This document shows positions 8,112 through 16,380 of a DNA stretch of 64,000 bases, in pieces; position 1 is the stretch's first letter; each line of letters begins with the position of its first letter. The DNA lies in contig JAKAJO010000025.1 of assembly GCA_021813745.1 (NCBI GenBank), positions 1-64,000 of the forward strand, written 5' to 3'. The position numbers and the translations under genes were made by a program. This stretch comes from Acidobacteriota bacterium (GTDB lineage Bacteria > Acidobacteriota > Terriglobia > Terriglobales > Acidobacteriaceae). The notes under the pieces are model-generated. The model searched no databases, was not told the origin of the DNA, and saw only the letters and a list, made by a program, of their open reading frames with translations.

Positions 8112-10145
8112 ATGATGATTGCTTTCGGTTTTAGGAACTTGTTCCCGTCCTTAGCTTCCCCATCGCTCCGCACCCGCGCCCTGGCAGGCATCGTCGCCCT
8201 GGCCGTCCTCTCCGTCGCGCCGCTCCCCGCCCAGCGGCCGGAGCGCGCGCGCCTCAACATCACCGCCTACAACATCGACGCTGAAATCGACACCACCGCC
8301 CACACCCTTACCGCCACCACCGTTGTCACCTTCACCGCCCCCGACAACACCCCCGACATCAGCTTCGGCTTCCATCCCGCCCTCAAAATCACCCAGATTA
8401 CCGACGATGCCGGCAAGCTCCTCACCGGCGAGCGCCTCGCCGACGGCACCATCCGCGTCACACCCATCACGCCCATCGTCCAGGCTCAACCCCAGCACTG
8501 GACCTTCAAGTACAACGGCGTCATCACAGGCAAGGAAGACGGCCCCGTCGAAGGCCTCAAGCTCGCTGCCATTGAGGAGCCCATCACCTACCTCCTCTAT
8601 CCCGCCCGCTGGTTCCCCATGACCGGCTACTTGACCGACCGCTTCACCGCCGAGATCCACATCCGTGTTCCCCAGGGCATGAAGGTCTTCGCCAGCGGCC
8701 AGCAAGGCGCCTCCCACTCCGTCTCTCTCGCCAGCGGCAAGCCCGGCGACCAGTTCGATTTCAAGTGGGATAAGCCCGGCTTTCCCGGCACCGTCATCGC
8801 CGGCCGCTACCTCGGCCCCTATACTGCCGGCCCCGGTAACGTGAAGGTCTACCTCACCGTCGCCCACCAGTCCTTCGGCAACCAGTTCGCCCAGACCGCT
8901 GCCAAAGAGTTCGACTTTTTCAGCGAAGACTTTGGCGAAGCCGAGACACCACACCTCAACGTCGTTGAAGTCCCCGACGACACCCTGCCCGCCGTCTGGG
9001 CCCCCGAGCTCGCCGCCATCCTGGGCTCCCGCGTGGGTGACAAGTCCGGCATCCGCCTCCTCGCCAACACCATCGCCCACCAGTGGTGGGGCTCCGAAAT
9101 CAGCCCGCAGACCCTCAGCGACGCCTGGATCACCAACGGCATGTCCCGCTACGGCGAGCTCATGTATCTCGAAAACGAGAGCGGGAAAAATGCCCTCCGC
9201 GCCGCGCTTGACGACGTCGCCGCTGGCGCCCTGGCCTACGACACCATCCCTCTCTCCAGCGCCGGCCGTCTCGATCCCTTCACGCCCCAGTTCCAGTCCA
9301 TGACCCTTGAAAAAGGCGCCATGATTTTCCACATGTTGCGCGGCGAGCTCGGTGACACCGTCTTTCTCAACATCCTCAAAGGCGCCCTCAGCCAGTACAC
9401 CGACAAGCCCATCACTTCAGACGATTTTGAGAAGGTCGCCGAAGCCCAAAGCCAGAAGAACCTCACGCCCTTCTTCGCCCAGTGGGTCGATGGCACCGGC
9501 GCGCCCACCTTCAAAAACAAATACAGCGTCTATCGCCTCGGCAATAACAAGGGCTTCCGCACCATCGGCGACATCACCCAGGACCTCGACCTCTTCAACA
9601 TGCCCGTCGACATCCGCGTGGATACCGAAGGCAAAACCGTCAATCAGAAAGTCGACGTCGTCGGCACAGACTCCCAGTTCGTCATTGACACCTTCGGCCG
9701 TCCCCGCAGCATCTCCATCGACCCCGACGGCTGGGTCCTCAAATCCACTCCCGACCTCCAGGTCCGCATCGCCATCCTCAAGGGCCAGCAGCTCGTCGCC
9801 CAGGGCGACCTCGTAGGCGCCCTCGCGCAATACCAGAAAGCCCTCCAGGCCAACCCGCAAAGCTCCCTCGCCGACTACCGCATCGGCGAAGTCCTCTTCA
9901 CCCAGCGCAACTACCAGGCCAGCGTCAACGCCTACCGCGATGCCCTCCGCGGCGACGACGAGCCACCTTGGACTGAAGTCTGGAGCCACATTCAGATTGG
10001 CAAGATCTTTGACCTCACCGGCCAACGCGACCGCGCCGTCAATGAATACCGTCTCGCCATCCAGACCAACGACAACACCCAGGGCGCCCTCAACGAAGCG
10101 CGGCTCTATCTCACCAAACCCTACAAGCGCCCTGAAAACCAGTAG
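8112..10145 (+). CDS. M1-peptidase-like protein with lost zinc site and C-terminal TPRs
   Basis: The protein has 677 residues: signal peptide (FRNLFPSLASPSLRTRALAG...), an M1 aminopeptidase-like beta domain and gluzincin-like helical domain, then about three TPR units near the C-terminus (LVGALAQYQKALQANPQ, NYQASVNAYRDAL, RDRAVNEYRLAI). Where active M1 enzymes have HEXXH this one has N319-T-I-A-H323, and the third zinc ligand, Glu in WxNEG, is Asn342 (AWITNG). The flanking HQWWG and the W-x-x-x-G frame are intact, so the fold is probably kept but catalysis is unlikely. ATG 8112 is preferred over TTG 8061 because of gaaggg upstream and the signal peptide that follows. Confidence 0.8.
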   Translation: MMIAFGFRNLFPSLASPSLRTRALAGIVALAVLSVAPLPAQRPERARLNITAYNIDAEIDTTAHTLTATTVVTFTAPDNTPDISFGFHPALKITQITDDAGKLLTGERLADGTIRVTPITPIVQAQPQHWTFKYNGVITGKEDGPVEGLKLAAIEEPITYLLYPARWFPMTGYLTDRFTAEIHIRVPQGMKVFASGQQGASHSVSLASGKPGDQFDFKWDKPGFPGTVIAGRYLGPYTAGPGNVKVYLTVAHQSFGNQFAQTAAKEFDFFSEDFGEAETPHLNVVEVPDDTLPAVWAPELAAILGSRVGDKSGIRLLANTIAHQWWGSEISPQTLSDAWITNGMSRYGELMYLENESGKNALRAALDDVAAGALAYDTIPLSSAGRLDPFTPQFQSMTLEKGAMIFHMLRGELGDTVFLNILKGALSQYTDKPITSDDFEKVAEAQSQKNLTPFFAQWVDGTGAPTFKNKYSVYRLGNNKGFRTIGDITQDLDLFNMPVDIRVDTEGKTVNQKVDVVGTDSQFVIDTFGRPRSISIDPDGWVLKSTPDLQVRIAILKGQQLVAQGDLVGALAQYQKALQANPQSSLADYRIGEVLFTQRNYQASVNAYRDALRGDDEPPWTEVWSHIQIGKIFDLTGQRDRAVNEYRLAIQTNDNTQGALNEARLYLTKPYKRPENQ

Positions 10146-10158
10146 CGCAGGCCCCAAG

Positions 10159-10177
10159 CCCGGACGGAGCGTCCGGG
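10159..10177 (+). terminator. Hairpin after the M1-like gene
   Basis: CCCGGAC-ggagc-GTCCGGG is a perfect 7-bp stem 14 bp past the stop at 10145. There is no T-run directly after it, so it is terminator-like rather than canonical. Confidence 0.5.
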
Positions 10178-10215
10178 CCGTCTGATTCATGCTTCTTTCC
10201 GCCGCCAAACGCAAG

Positions 10216-10238
10216 CGGCCAGCCGATTCGGCTGGCCG
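10216..10238. terminator. Bidirectional terminator hairpin between convergent genes
   Basis: CGGCCAGCCG-att-CGGCTGGCCG is a perfect 10-bp stem followed by ttacgctttctttcc on the plus strand. It sits between the convergent M1-like gene and rlpA. Confidence 0.65.
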
Positions 10239-10263
10239 TTACGCTTTCTTTCCTGCACTGACT

Positions 10264-10797
10264 TTAGTTCGGTTGTGTCGGCGTCCTCGGAGACAGAACC
10301 TGCAGATCTACTTCCGCCAGCCCATCATGGGCCATGTGCAGCTTCTTGGCCGCCTCGTAGGACAGATCGATGATCCGCCCCGGCTTCAGCGCGCCACGGT
10401 CCGTGATTCGTACCTCAACCGACCGATGATTCTCCAGGTCCACCACGCGCACTATCGTCCCAAACGGAAGCGTCGGGTGGCACGCCGTCATGGCATACAT
10501 GTTGAACCGTTCCCCGCTCGCCGTCTTCCGGCCGTTGAACCGGGGTCCGTACCAGGACGCCACTCCATGCAGCAGGTCCTGCTTCTTCGCCTCACCAGCT
10601 CCCTCCATTGCCGGTGTAGGGCTTGTCGCCGCTGGCGTATCCGCCGTCGGCTTGGACAAAAGCGCATCCGCAAACACTGACACCGTTGGAAAGGTCAGCG
10701 CCGCGGCAATCAGCGCTACGCAGGTTAACCCCACCAGCACCCAAAGGTGCAAGGAAGTTTCCCCGTTCACGTTGCTTGCGTTTCGTCTTAATCGCAT
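10264..10797 (-). CDS. rlpA: RlpA-like septal ring / DPBB-domain protein
   Basis: The protein has 177 residues. A hydrophobic N-terminal segment (LWVLVGLTCVALIAAALTF) is a signal peptide or anchor. A double-psi beta-barrel domain follows from about residue 80: VASWYGPRFNGRKTASGERF, LPFGTIVRVVDLENHRSVEV, RITDRGALKPGRIIDLS. RlpA proteins bind or cleave denuded peptidoglycan strands at the septum. This copy keeps the WYG...GRKTASGE and ITDRG...GRIIDLS motifs and has no SPOR domain, so it resembles the shorter RlpA-like proteins. It converges with the M1-like gene at a shared terminator. Confidence 0.88.
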   Translation of the reverse strand: MRLRRNASNVNGETSLHLWVLVGLTCVALIAAALTFPTVSVFADALLSKPTADTPAATSPTPAMEGAGEAKKQDLLHGVASWYGPRFNGRKTASGERFNMYAMTACHPTLPFGTIVRVVDLENHRSVEVRITDRGALKPGRIIDLSYEAAKKLHMAHDGLAEVDLQVLSPRTPTQPN

Positions 10798-11236
10798 TGA
10801 TCTATTTTACCGGCTTTACGCCAGTATCCTCAAGGAATTACAGGAGATACGTCGAATTTTCCGCAAAGAGCATTGGTAACTTCTACCTTGTTACCAAGTA
10901 AGCCTTTGCCTAAGTTCAACTTATCTTCCGCACCAATTTTCGTGCGAAATCCCGTACTTCAGGTTGTGAGACGATCCATGCACTGTTGAGGGAGGAATTG
11001 CGCAGTGCGCCGCGAGCCCCATACTGCCAGAATAAGATTCGGAAAGACTAGCACATATCCCCTGTGAATAACTCCAGAAACCTTCCAGCAAAAAACTCTG
11101 TCAAGTCCCCTTACCTCAAAAAATTTATCTAACACATTGAAAGAAATGTGTTTAAAATCTTTCTCGGATTTGCATATTATTTCTTCCGTCCTGCTAACTT
11201 TTAACTAAGGTCAAGATAGACCTGCGAGGGGGCAGC
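10798..11236. other. AT-richer intergenic region with two inverted repeats
   Basis: The ~440 bp between the divergent rlpA and lysozyme genes hold no credible gene. TTGGTAAC-(9 nt)-GTTACCAA at 10873-10897 and AACACATT-gaaaga-AATGTGTT at 11131-11152 are perfect 8-bp inverted repeats. Either could be an operator or, for the second with its ttaaaa flank, a hairpin. The composition is clearly more AT-rich than the neighbouring genes, as expected for promoter DNA. Confidence 0.5.
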
Positions 11237-11704
11237 ATGCAGTTCAGCGAGGCGGGATTGGCAGTCTTGAAACAAGCGGAAGGCTTTCGGGGGCAATCTT
11301 ATTTGGATGCAGAGGGTTACCCCACCATCGGCTACGGCCATCGGATCGTCCATCCCGAGTACTATCCCTATGGCATCACCGAAGAACAAGCCTGCGTCAT
11401 CCTCCAGTGGGACGTTCAGGAAGCCGAAAGAGCCGTCGAGCAACTCGTCAAAGTTCCGCTCACGCAGGGCCAGTTTGACGCGCTCGTTGACTTCACCTTC
11501 AACCTCGGCATCGCCCGGCTCGCCCATTCCACCCTGCTCCAGGACCTGAATCAGGGACGGTACGATGCCGCCGCCCAGCAGCTCCTTCGCTGGGATCACG
11601 CCGGCCAGGAAGTCGCTCCCGGGCTCCAGGCCCGCCGCCAAGCCGAGTTTCACCTCTGGCACGCGGGAGAAGCCAACACCACCGCCACTTCCGCCGCAGC
11701 TTGA
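11237..11704 (+). CDS. Phage-type lysozyme (glycoside hydrolase family 24)
   Basis: The 155-residue protein is a T4-type muramidase that would hydrolyse the MurNAc-GlcNAc bond of peptidoglycan. The catalytic triad has the exact family spacing, Glu15-(8)-Asp24-(5)-Thr30, in QAEGFRGQSYLDAEGYPTIG followed by YGH. There is no signal peptide, so export would need a holin or lysis; a small holin-like gene lies about 900 bp further on, but four genes and two strands make a functional link speculative. The start has GAGGGGG upstream. No other phage genes surround it, so it may be a domesticated or secreted bacterial enzyme rather than prophage. Confidence 0.88.
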   Translation: MQFSEAGLAVLKQAEGFRGQSYLDAEGYPTIGYGHRIVHPEYYPYGITEEQACVILQWDVQEAERAVEQLVKVPLTQGQFDALVDFTFNLGIARLAHSTLLQDLNQGRYDAAAQQLLRWDHAGQEVAPGLQARRQAEFHLWHAGEANTTATSAAA

Positions 11705-11716
11705 GCCGGGCCCGCC

Positions 11717-11983
11717 TCAGCGTGCCTGCTCTGTCACTTCAAGCCGGTCGTCCGGTTTCAGATATCCTTTACGGCGAAACCAGTCCTCCATCGCCGTGGC
11801 AAGCCGATCCAGCGGCACCCGGTGACCCGCTTCCATCAGGCCGTCACCCACCGGCAGCGTGTCGTCAAACACCGCGTCGTTGGTGAAGTTTCGCATCGCA
11901 AAGTTGTCGATCCAGCGCTGGGGGCAGGCTTCGCGTACACCGTCGCCGCTCACCCGCCGGATTGAAAGCAGTCGCTCGAACAT
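11717..11983 (-). CDS. Small conserved-looking hypothetical protein
   Basis: The 88-residue product starts MFERLLSIRRVSGDGVREAC and ends KPDDRLEVTEQAR. It has no signal peptide, membrane span or motif I recognise. It lies 11 bp after the cupin gene on the same strand, which suggests cotranscription. The start at 11983 was chosen over an upstream in-frame ATG at 12067 that would overlap the cupin gene. Confidence 0.55.
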   Translation of the reverse strand: MFERLLSIRRVSGDGVREACPQRWIDNFAMRNFTNDAVFDDTLPVGDGLMEAGHRVPLDRLATAMEDWFRRKGYLKPDDRLEVTEQAR

Positions 11984-11994
11984 GGCTCGGCATC

Positions 11995-12501
11995 CTAAAG
12001 GCTTATTGGCCCGCTCGGCTCTGCCGGGGATGCTGCCGCCAGCGGCTCCAGCACCGTCGACTCGCACTTTTCATACACTTTGGCCACCGCCTCCGGCGTG
12101 TGCTCCGGCAGAATGTTGAGCTCCTGGATCAGCAGAAAAATTCGCGGCGCCATCACCATCAGGAACCGGACAGGCTCCGGATTTGGATTCCAGAATGTGT
12201 GCGGCGTGCCACGTTGTACGAAAACTCCGCCGCCAGCCGGCGTCGTCTCTTCCTCGCTTCCAAGCTTGATGCGAAGAGCGCCCTCCAGCACAAAAATGGC
12301 CTCATCATCCTTGTGATGCACGTGCAACGGAACCAGGTGATGCGCAGTTTCCTGCGATCCTCCCTCGGCCTGCACTTCCATCACCACAAAATTCGCCTCG
12401 GGTGAGCCAAGCACCCGGCCTTCCTGAAGAAGAGGTATCAAAGTCGCCTCGAATGATTCAGATCTCGGACTCTCCGCCCAGTCCATCACAACTTCATTCA
12501 C
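11995..12501 (-). CDS. Cupin-domain protein
   Basis: The protein has about 168 residues with a single conserved cupin barrel: HLVPLHVHHKDDEAIFVLEG gives the first motif (two His and a Glu as likely metal ligands) and QRGTPHTFWNPNPEPVRF the second (His). Such proteins are metal-dependent enzymes or sensors with very varied roles; the substrate is not evident. The frame opens at GTG 12501; an internal ATG at 12486 is a possible alternative. It is the first gene of a likely two-gene unit with the small gene at 11717-11983. Confidence 0.8.
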   Translation of the reverse strand: MNEVVMDWAESPRSESFEATLIPLLQEGRVLGSPEANFVVMEVQAEGGSQETAHHLVPLHVHHKDDEAIFVLEGALRIKLGSEEETTPAGGGVFVQRGTPHTFWNPNPEPVRFLMVMAPRIFLLIQELNILPEHTPEAVAKVYEKCESTVLEPLAAASPAEPSGPISL

Positions 12502-12633
12502 CCGCCGGTGTCAATACGGATGACATTTGTACCGTTCCCCGCAGAATTGGAATTCCATTTTTACCCGCTTGTGGCATCCTACCTGTACCCCTCCGTTGGA
12601 GCTGCAATCCAGGAGTAGAAGAGGTCTGTTCGC

Positions 12634-12978
12634 ATGTTCCGGTTGATGGTCCAGTGGATTCTAAGTGCGGTCGCGCTGATGATAACCACCCGCGTGGTAC
12701 CGGGCTTCTATATCACCACCACGACTTCTGCCCTCATCGCTGCGATCGTGATTGGTTTCCTGAGCGCCACCCTCGGATACTTCCTCAAGCTGATTACCTT
12801 TCCGCTCGTCGTCCTCACGTTCGGCATCTTCACGATCTTCATCAACGCCGCCATGATTGTCGTGGCCTCGCGGCTGGTCGATGGCTTCTATGTGTACGGC
12901 TACCAGCCCGCCGTGTGGGCCGCTGCCGTCCTGGCGATCCTCGGCATCGTGATTCGCTTCGTCATGCAACCGGAATAA
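12634..12978 (+). CDS. Phage-holin-family (YvlD-like) membrane protein
   Basis: The 114-residue protein is nearly all hydrophobic with four predicted membrane spans, around residues 5-22, 29-50, 56-77 and 88-110. The pattern FLSATLGYFLKLITFPLVVL and FGIFTIFINAAMIVVAS is typical of the small four-helix 'phage holin family' (YvlD-type) proteins widespread in bacteria. Despite the family name they are usually not in prophages, and their role is unclear. It converges with the anti-sigma-like gene, the two stops lying 15 bp apart. Confidence 0.82.
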   Translation: MFRLMVQWILSAVALMITTRVVPGFYITTTTSALIAAIVIGFLSATLGYFLKLITFPLVVLTFGIFTIFINAAMIVVASRLVDGFYVYGYQPAVWAAAVLAILGIVIRFVMQPE

Positions 12979-12993
12979 GAGTGCAGAGGCTGC

Positions 12994-13512
12994 TTACGGC
13001 GCCAGGCCAGCCTCGCCAGTCCGCTGCCCTTTGGGCTTATGGACATGTGCCTTGGAAGCGCCTGCATCGGGCTTTTTTCCTGCACTCGGCACAGCTTCCT
13101 GCTGTGCCTTGGGATGAACGGTCGGCGCCACAAGCGTTTGTGGCGTCCGCACAGCCCCCGCGCTCGAGAAGTTGCCCGGCCCCGCGAGCCGTGGCGGTTT
13201 CACCGTAGCTGCCGGCGGATGTGCTGCCTGCGTCCGAAGATACACACTCCAGCTGCCTCCAGTGACCACCGCGACCAGCGCTGCAGCCGCGATGCCGCGT
13301 CGCCAACCGCTGTCTGTCCGGCGCACGCCGGGATCCGTTGCCTGAGGCCACTGTAGTACCCGGCCCGTGCGCGGCTCCACGGCCAGCAGCGCCTTCACGC
13401 GTTCTTCCAAACCCTCGGGCGCAGGCAGGCTCGCCACCCGGCGCAACACCTCTTCTGCCTCGGCAACTTTGCCCAACCCATTGACGAATTCACGGGGATC
13501 CGCCGGCTTCAT
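12994..13512 (-). CDS. Probable anti-sigma factor
   Basis: The 172-residue protein overlaps the preceding ECF sigma gene by 4 nt (ATGA), the usual arrangement for translationally coupled sigma/anti-sigma pairs. It has one membrane span at about residues 71-90 (WRRGIAAAALVAVVTGGSWS), a charged cytoplasmic N-terminus and a Pro/Ala/Lys-rich outer tail. I see no zinc-binding HxxxCxxC motif, so it is not a ZAS-type anti-sigma factor. The role as anti-sigma is inferred from operon context and topology only. Confidence 0.65.
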   Translation of the reverse strand: MKPADPREFVNGLGKVAEAEEVLRRVASLPAPEGLEERVKALLAVEPRTGRVLQWPQATDPGVRRTDSGWRRGIAAAALVAVVTGGSWSVYLRTQAAHPPAATVKPPRLAGPGNFSSAGAVRTPQTLVAPTVHPKAQQEAVPSAGKKPDAGASKAHVHKPKGQRTGEAGLAP

Positions 13513-14069
13513 CGCACACTCCTTGGACGCTCAAGCAACTTGGCCATCAGGTTGCGCGCACGGAAAAGGCGGGAACGAACACTCGATTCCGTAATGCCCA
13601 GAACCTCGGCAATCTCCACGCTGGATAGCTCGTCAAAAGCAGAGAGCGTCAGAACCTCCCGCTCCTTGGCCGGCAATTGCTCCACCAGCGCCAGAATCTG
13701 CGCATGGTGCTGAGCTGCCGCCGCGCGTTCCTCCGCGCTCAAGCCGCTGGCGGGCAATACGCGACCCAGTTCGGCAATGTCATCCGTCTCCGGGCGCGTC
13801 TTGGCTCGCCGTTTCCGGTCCAGCACAATGTTCCAGACGATGCGGATCAGCCACACACGCTTGTCGCGTACCTCGCCCAGCATGGCGCGATGCCGCAACA
13901 CACGCAGAAATGCCTCCTGCACTGCATCTTCAGCATCCTGCTGGTTCTTCAATACGGAATAGGCAACGCGATAGAGAGTCCCCGCGTACTCGTCGACCAG
14001 GGCCGCAAGCACACCCTCGTCCGCGGACTGGCGCACCGAATCATCCATGCTGACGGAAGCGATTTCCAT
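13509..14069 (-). CDS. ECF-type RNA polymerase sigma factor
   Basis: The protein has about 186 residues. Region 2 is seen in LYRVAYSVLKNQQDAEDAVQ (core binding) and VWLIRIVWNIVLDRKRR (-10 recognition); region 4 is LPAKEREVLTLSAFDELSSV followed by the helix-turn-helix IAEVLGITESSVRSRLFRAR. It would direct RNA polymerase to an alternative promoter set, held back by the overlapping downstream gene. Several in-frame starts exist (14102, 14069, 14048) and none has a strong Shine-Dalgarno, so the start is uncertain. Confidence 0.9.
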   Translation of the reverse strand: MEIASVSMDDSVRQSADEGVLAALVDEYAGTLYRVAYSVLKNQQDAEDAVQEAFLRVLRHRAMLGEVRDKRVWLIRIVWNIVLDRKRRAKTRPETDDIAELGRVLPASGLSAEERAAAAQHHAQILALVEQLPAKEREVLTLSAFDELSSVEIAEVLGITESSVRSRLFRARNLMAKLLERPRSVR

Positions 14070-14144
14070 CCAACCTGCGAGGGCTGCGGAAGCTGCACAC
14101 ATACATCCGACTGACGCAGGCGCCTCTCGAAATGCTCATCCCCA

Positions 14145-14852
14145 TTACTGGCCGGTGCTGAGCCTCTGCGCTGCGATTGAGCCGGCCATGCCGTCCTTGT
14201 CCGCGTCCTTCACCTTGGCCCACAACGCCCGCGCCTGCTCCTTCTTCCCGGTTGCCGCATACAGGTCGGCCAGGTCAAGCTGCGCTACCGCCGCCGGTAC
14301 CGTCGTGGACGGCTTGGAGGCCAATTCGTTGTACAGGCTGATCGCCTCGTCGTCGCGACCGGTTTGGTGATAAAGACCCGCCAGCGCCAGCTTGGCCAGG
14401 TTTGCGAGGTTACGATTCCAGGAGCCGGCTGCCTCTTTCAGCTCCGTCTCAGCCTGGCTGTTCTGTCCCAGATCCTCGTAGGTGACACCGGCAAAGTAGT
14501 GCGCCCGCGCACCCTGCGGCAGCCAGCTATACTGCTGCGCCACTGTCAGAAACTGCTGATTGGCCGTCTTTGCCCGCTCGCTGGCCGTGGCGTACACACC
14601 CTTTTGCGGTGGTGCGCCGGGAATCGCCAGAGGAGCCGAGTACGTATCCATCGCCGCACCCAGAGCCGCATCGGCAGAGGCCGTGCGCACATTCCAAAAC
14701 ACCAGCACCGAAACCAGCACCACGAGCACCACGACCACGCTCACCACCCAGCGCACCACGCCCTGGCGGTGATCGCTGACCCAGCTGACGCCGGTCCTGG
14801 TAGCCTCGGCAAACTTATCGCCCTTCAGGGCATGACGGGTTTGAGTATCCAC
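14145..14852 (-). CDS. Membrane-anchored TPR protein (YfgM-like)
   Basis: The 235-residue protein has a cytoplasmic N-terminus of ~33 residues, one membrane span at about 34-54 (VVSVVVVLVVLVSVLVFW), then TPR-like helical repeats to the C-terminus (LPQGARAHYFAGVTYEDLGQ, LALAGLYHQTGRDDEAISLY, LDLADLYAATGKKEQARALW). The same layout is found in YfgM-type proteins, which sit in the inner membrane and help periplasmic chaperone networks. It lies upstream of the sigma factor gene on the same strand with a ~75-bp gap. Confidence 0.75.
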   Translation of the reverse strand: MDTQTRHALKGDKFAEATRTGVSWVSDHRQGVVRWVVSVVVVLVVLVSVLVFWNVRTASADAALGAAMDTYSAPLAIPGAPPQKGVYATASERAKTANQQFLTVAQQYSWLPQGARAHYFAGVTYEDLGQNSQAETELKEAAGSWNRNLANLAKLALAGLYHQTGRDDEAISLYNELASKPSTTVPAAVAQLDLADLYAATGKKEQARALWAKVKDADKDGMAGSIAAQRLSTGQ

Positions 14853-15017
14853 GGTGTCTCGTTATCCTTCTTCAATCAGTGAACTTGCAGGCGGGTCCGT
14901 ACAGGTTGGAGGCACAGCCACTGCAACCTGTTCAGTCTACCAGTGCTTCAACATGCGAGTCCACCAGCCAAACCGCCGTCACTTGCTCTCGCTCGACCGG
15001 AACGATAGGCTAGAGGC

Positions 15018-15395
15018 ATGTACGAGGACTTTCACGTAACCGACCGCTGGACGAATGAAGACCTGCACTGCCGCTGGAAGGCCAACATGGTGGCCATCGC
15101 CACCCGCCACGCCGATGCCATTGATGTCCGCTTCGACGTGAACGGTCGTCCCATGTGGATTGCACTGCCCTCCGAAGCATGGGTCGAACAGAAGAAGCGC
15201 ACCGGCAAGGTCATCACAGACCAACTCGCCGCTCAGATTGCCGGCCGTTATCTCAAGCAACTTGTGGAAGAAGGCTACGATGCGCGGCGCGAGGTCTACA
15301 CCATGAGCACCGACGAAGTGCTGAAACAGCTCGATGCCGTGGTGACCGAAGCCATGGAGCAACACAATCTTCCCGTCCTTCCCGTCATCGGCTGA
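15018..15395 (+). CDS. Conserved-looking hypothetical protein
   Basis: The 125-residue soluble protein begins MYEDFHVTDRWTNEDLHCRW and contains the run MWIALPSEAWVEQKKRTGKV. I do not recognise a domain. It has no signal peptide and no membrane span. The start has tagaggc just upstream, a reasonable ribosome binding site. It precedes the secreted protein gene at 15500 on the same strand with a 104-bp gap. Confidence 0.6.
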   Translation: MYEDFHVTDRWTNEDLHCRWKANMVAIATRHADAIDVRFDVNGRPMWIALPSEAWVEQKKRTGKVITDQLAAQIAGRYLKQLVEEGYDARREVYTMSTDEVLKQLDAVVTEAMEQHNLPVLPVIG

Positions 15396-15499
15396 TCTCG
15401 GAGCTATCCAGTTGCTTTACTGAGTCAGCCGTTGATCCCGCGCCAGTGCCTGTACCTGACGCAGCAACCCGTCTGAACCGCCCCGCGGGAGTTTCCTGC

Positions 15500-16360
15500 G
15501 TGACCGCATCCCTGATTCCGTTCTCGCTCCGCTTCACAGTCTGTCTTGCTTTCGCTGCCATTCTGTGTGCAGAAACTCCGCGTCCCACACCGCAGCAGCC
15601 GTTGCCCAATCCTGCGGAACTGTTGCAGCGCGCCCTCGCCAACCAGAAGAAAGTTGCGGCTGAGCGCGAACGCTATGAGTGCCGCGTCACTGACGATGCC
15701 ACTGAAACAGACAGCAAAGGCAACATCAAGCGCCAGACCATCGAGGTTAATGACCAGTTCTACGTGAATGGCATCGCAATTCAGCGCACCCTTTCAAAAA
15801 ACGGCAAAACACTCACGCCCGATCAGGCCCGCAAAGAAGACGATCGGGTGATGAAAGAGACCCTGAAGTACAGCAACCCCTCCAACGCAACCAAAGAAAC
15901 CGACAAACAGGACCAGCAAGTCGAAGACCTGCTCTCTGCCATGATGCTCACCAATGGGCATCGCGAGCTGGTGAATGGCCGCAGCGTACTTTTCTTTGAC
16001 ATCGTGCCGAATCCGCACTTCCAGGCCAGGAACCTGAACCAGCGTTTTGCCCAGGTGATTCAGGGAACCATTTCAGTGGATGAAGAAACCGGCGAACTGA
16101 TCGATCTCAACATCCGGTCCGTGCGTGACCTCAAGATTGGCGGCGGCCTGCTGGCCAATCTGCACAAGGGCTTCTGGCTGCATGTGCACAACCAGCGCCA
16201 GCCGGACGGCGTATGGCTGACCGACCTGGCGGAGGGGTCAGGCGATGCGCGCGCGATGCTCTTCGTACATCCTTACTTTCGCTTCAAAGAGACGACAGAC
16301 AACTGCCATCTCTACACCGCTACGGCCACCCAGGTAGGCGCAGCCAAACCTGTGAAGTAG
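15500..16360 (+). CDS. Secreted protein of unknown function
   Basis: Reading from GTG 15500 (ggga upstream), the 286-residue product opens with a signal peptide, TASLIPFSLRFTVCLAFAAI, ending near LCAETP. The mature part starts with a Pro-rich linker and an alpha-helical segment (LLQRALANQKKVAAERERYE), then a beta-rich region with VLFFDIVPNPHFQARN and GTISVDEETGELIDLN. The beta-strand pattern recalls periplasmic lipoprotein-handling (LolA-like) or acidobacterial 'YxC' secreted modules, but this is resemblance only. Its 3' end converges on the SRAP gene 20 bp away. Confidence 0.65.
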   Translation: MTASLIPFSLRFTVCLAFAAILCAETPRPTPQQPLPNPAELLQRALANQKKVAAERERYECRVTDDATETDSKGNIKRQTIEVNDQFYVNGIAIQRTLSKNGKTLTPDQARKEDDRVMKETLKYSNPSNATKETDKQDQQVEDLLSAMMLTNGHRELVNGRSVLFFDIVPNPHFQARNLNQRFAQVIQGTISVDEETGELIDLNIRSVRDLKIGGGLLANLHKGFWLHVHNQRQPDGVWLTDLAEGSGDARAMLFVHPYFRFKETTDNCHLYTATATQVGAAKPVK

Positions 16361-16380
16361 GCGGCCATGTTCTCCTGCAT

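Noticed and set aside
8151..9332. 393-codon minus-strand frame opposite the M1-like gene
   Set aside because: Gly/Asp/Glu-rich shadow of the codon-biased plus strand.
11237..12978. Prophage suggested by a lysozyme and a holin-family gene
   Set aside because: The genes are ~930 bp apart with opposite-strand genes between and no phage structural, replication or integrase genes; both families occur widely outside prophages.
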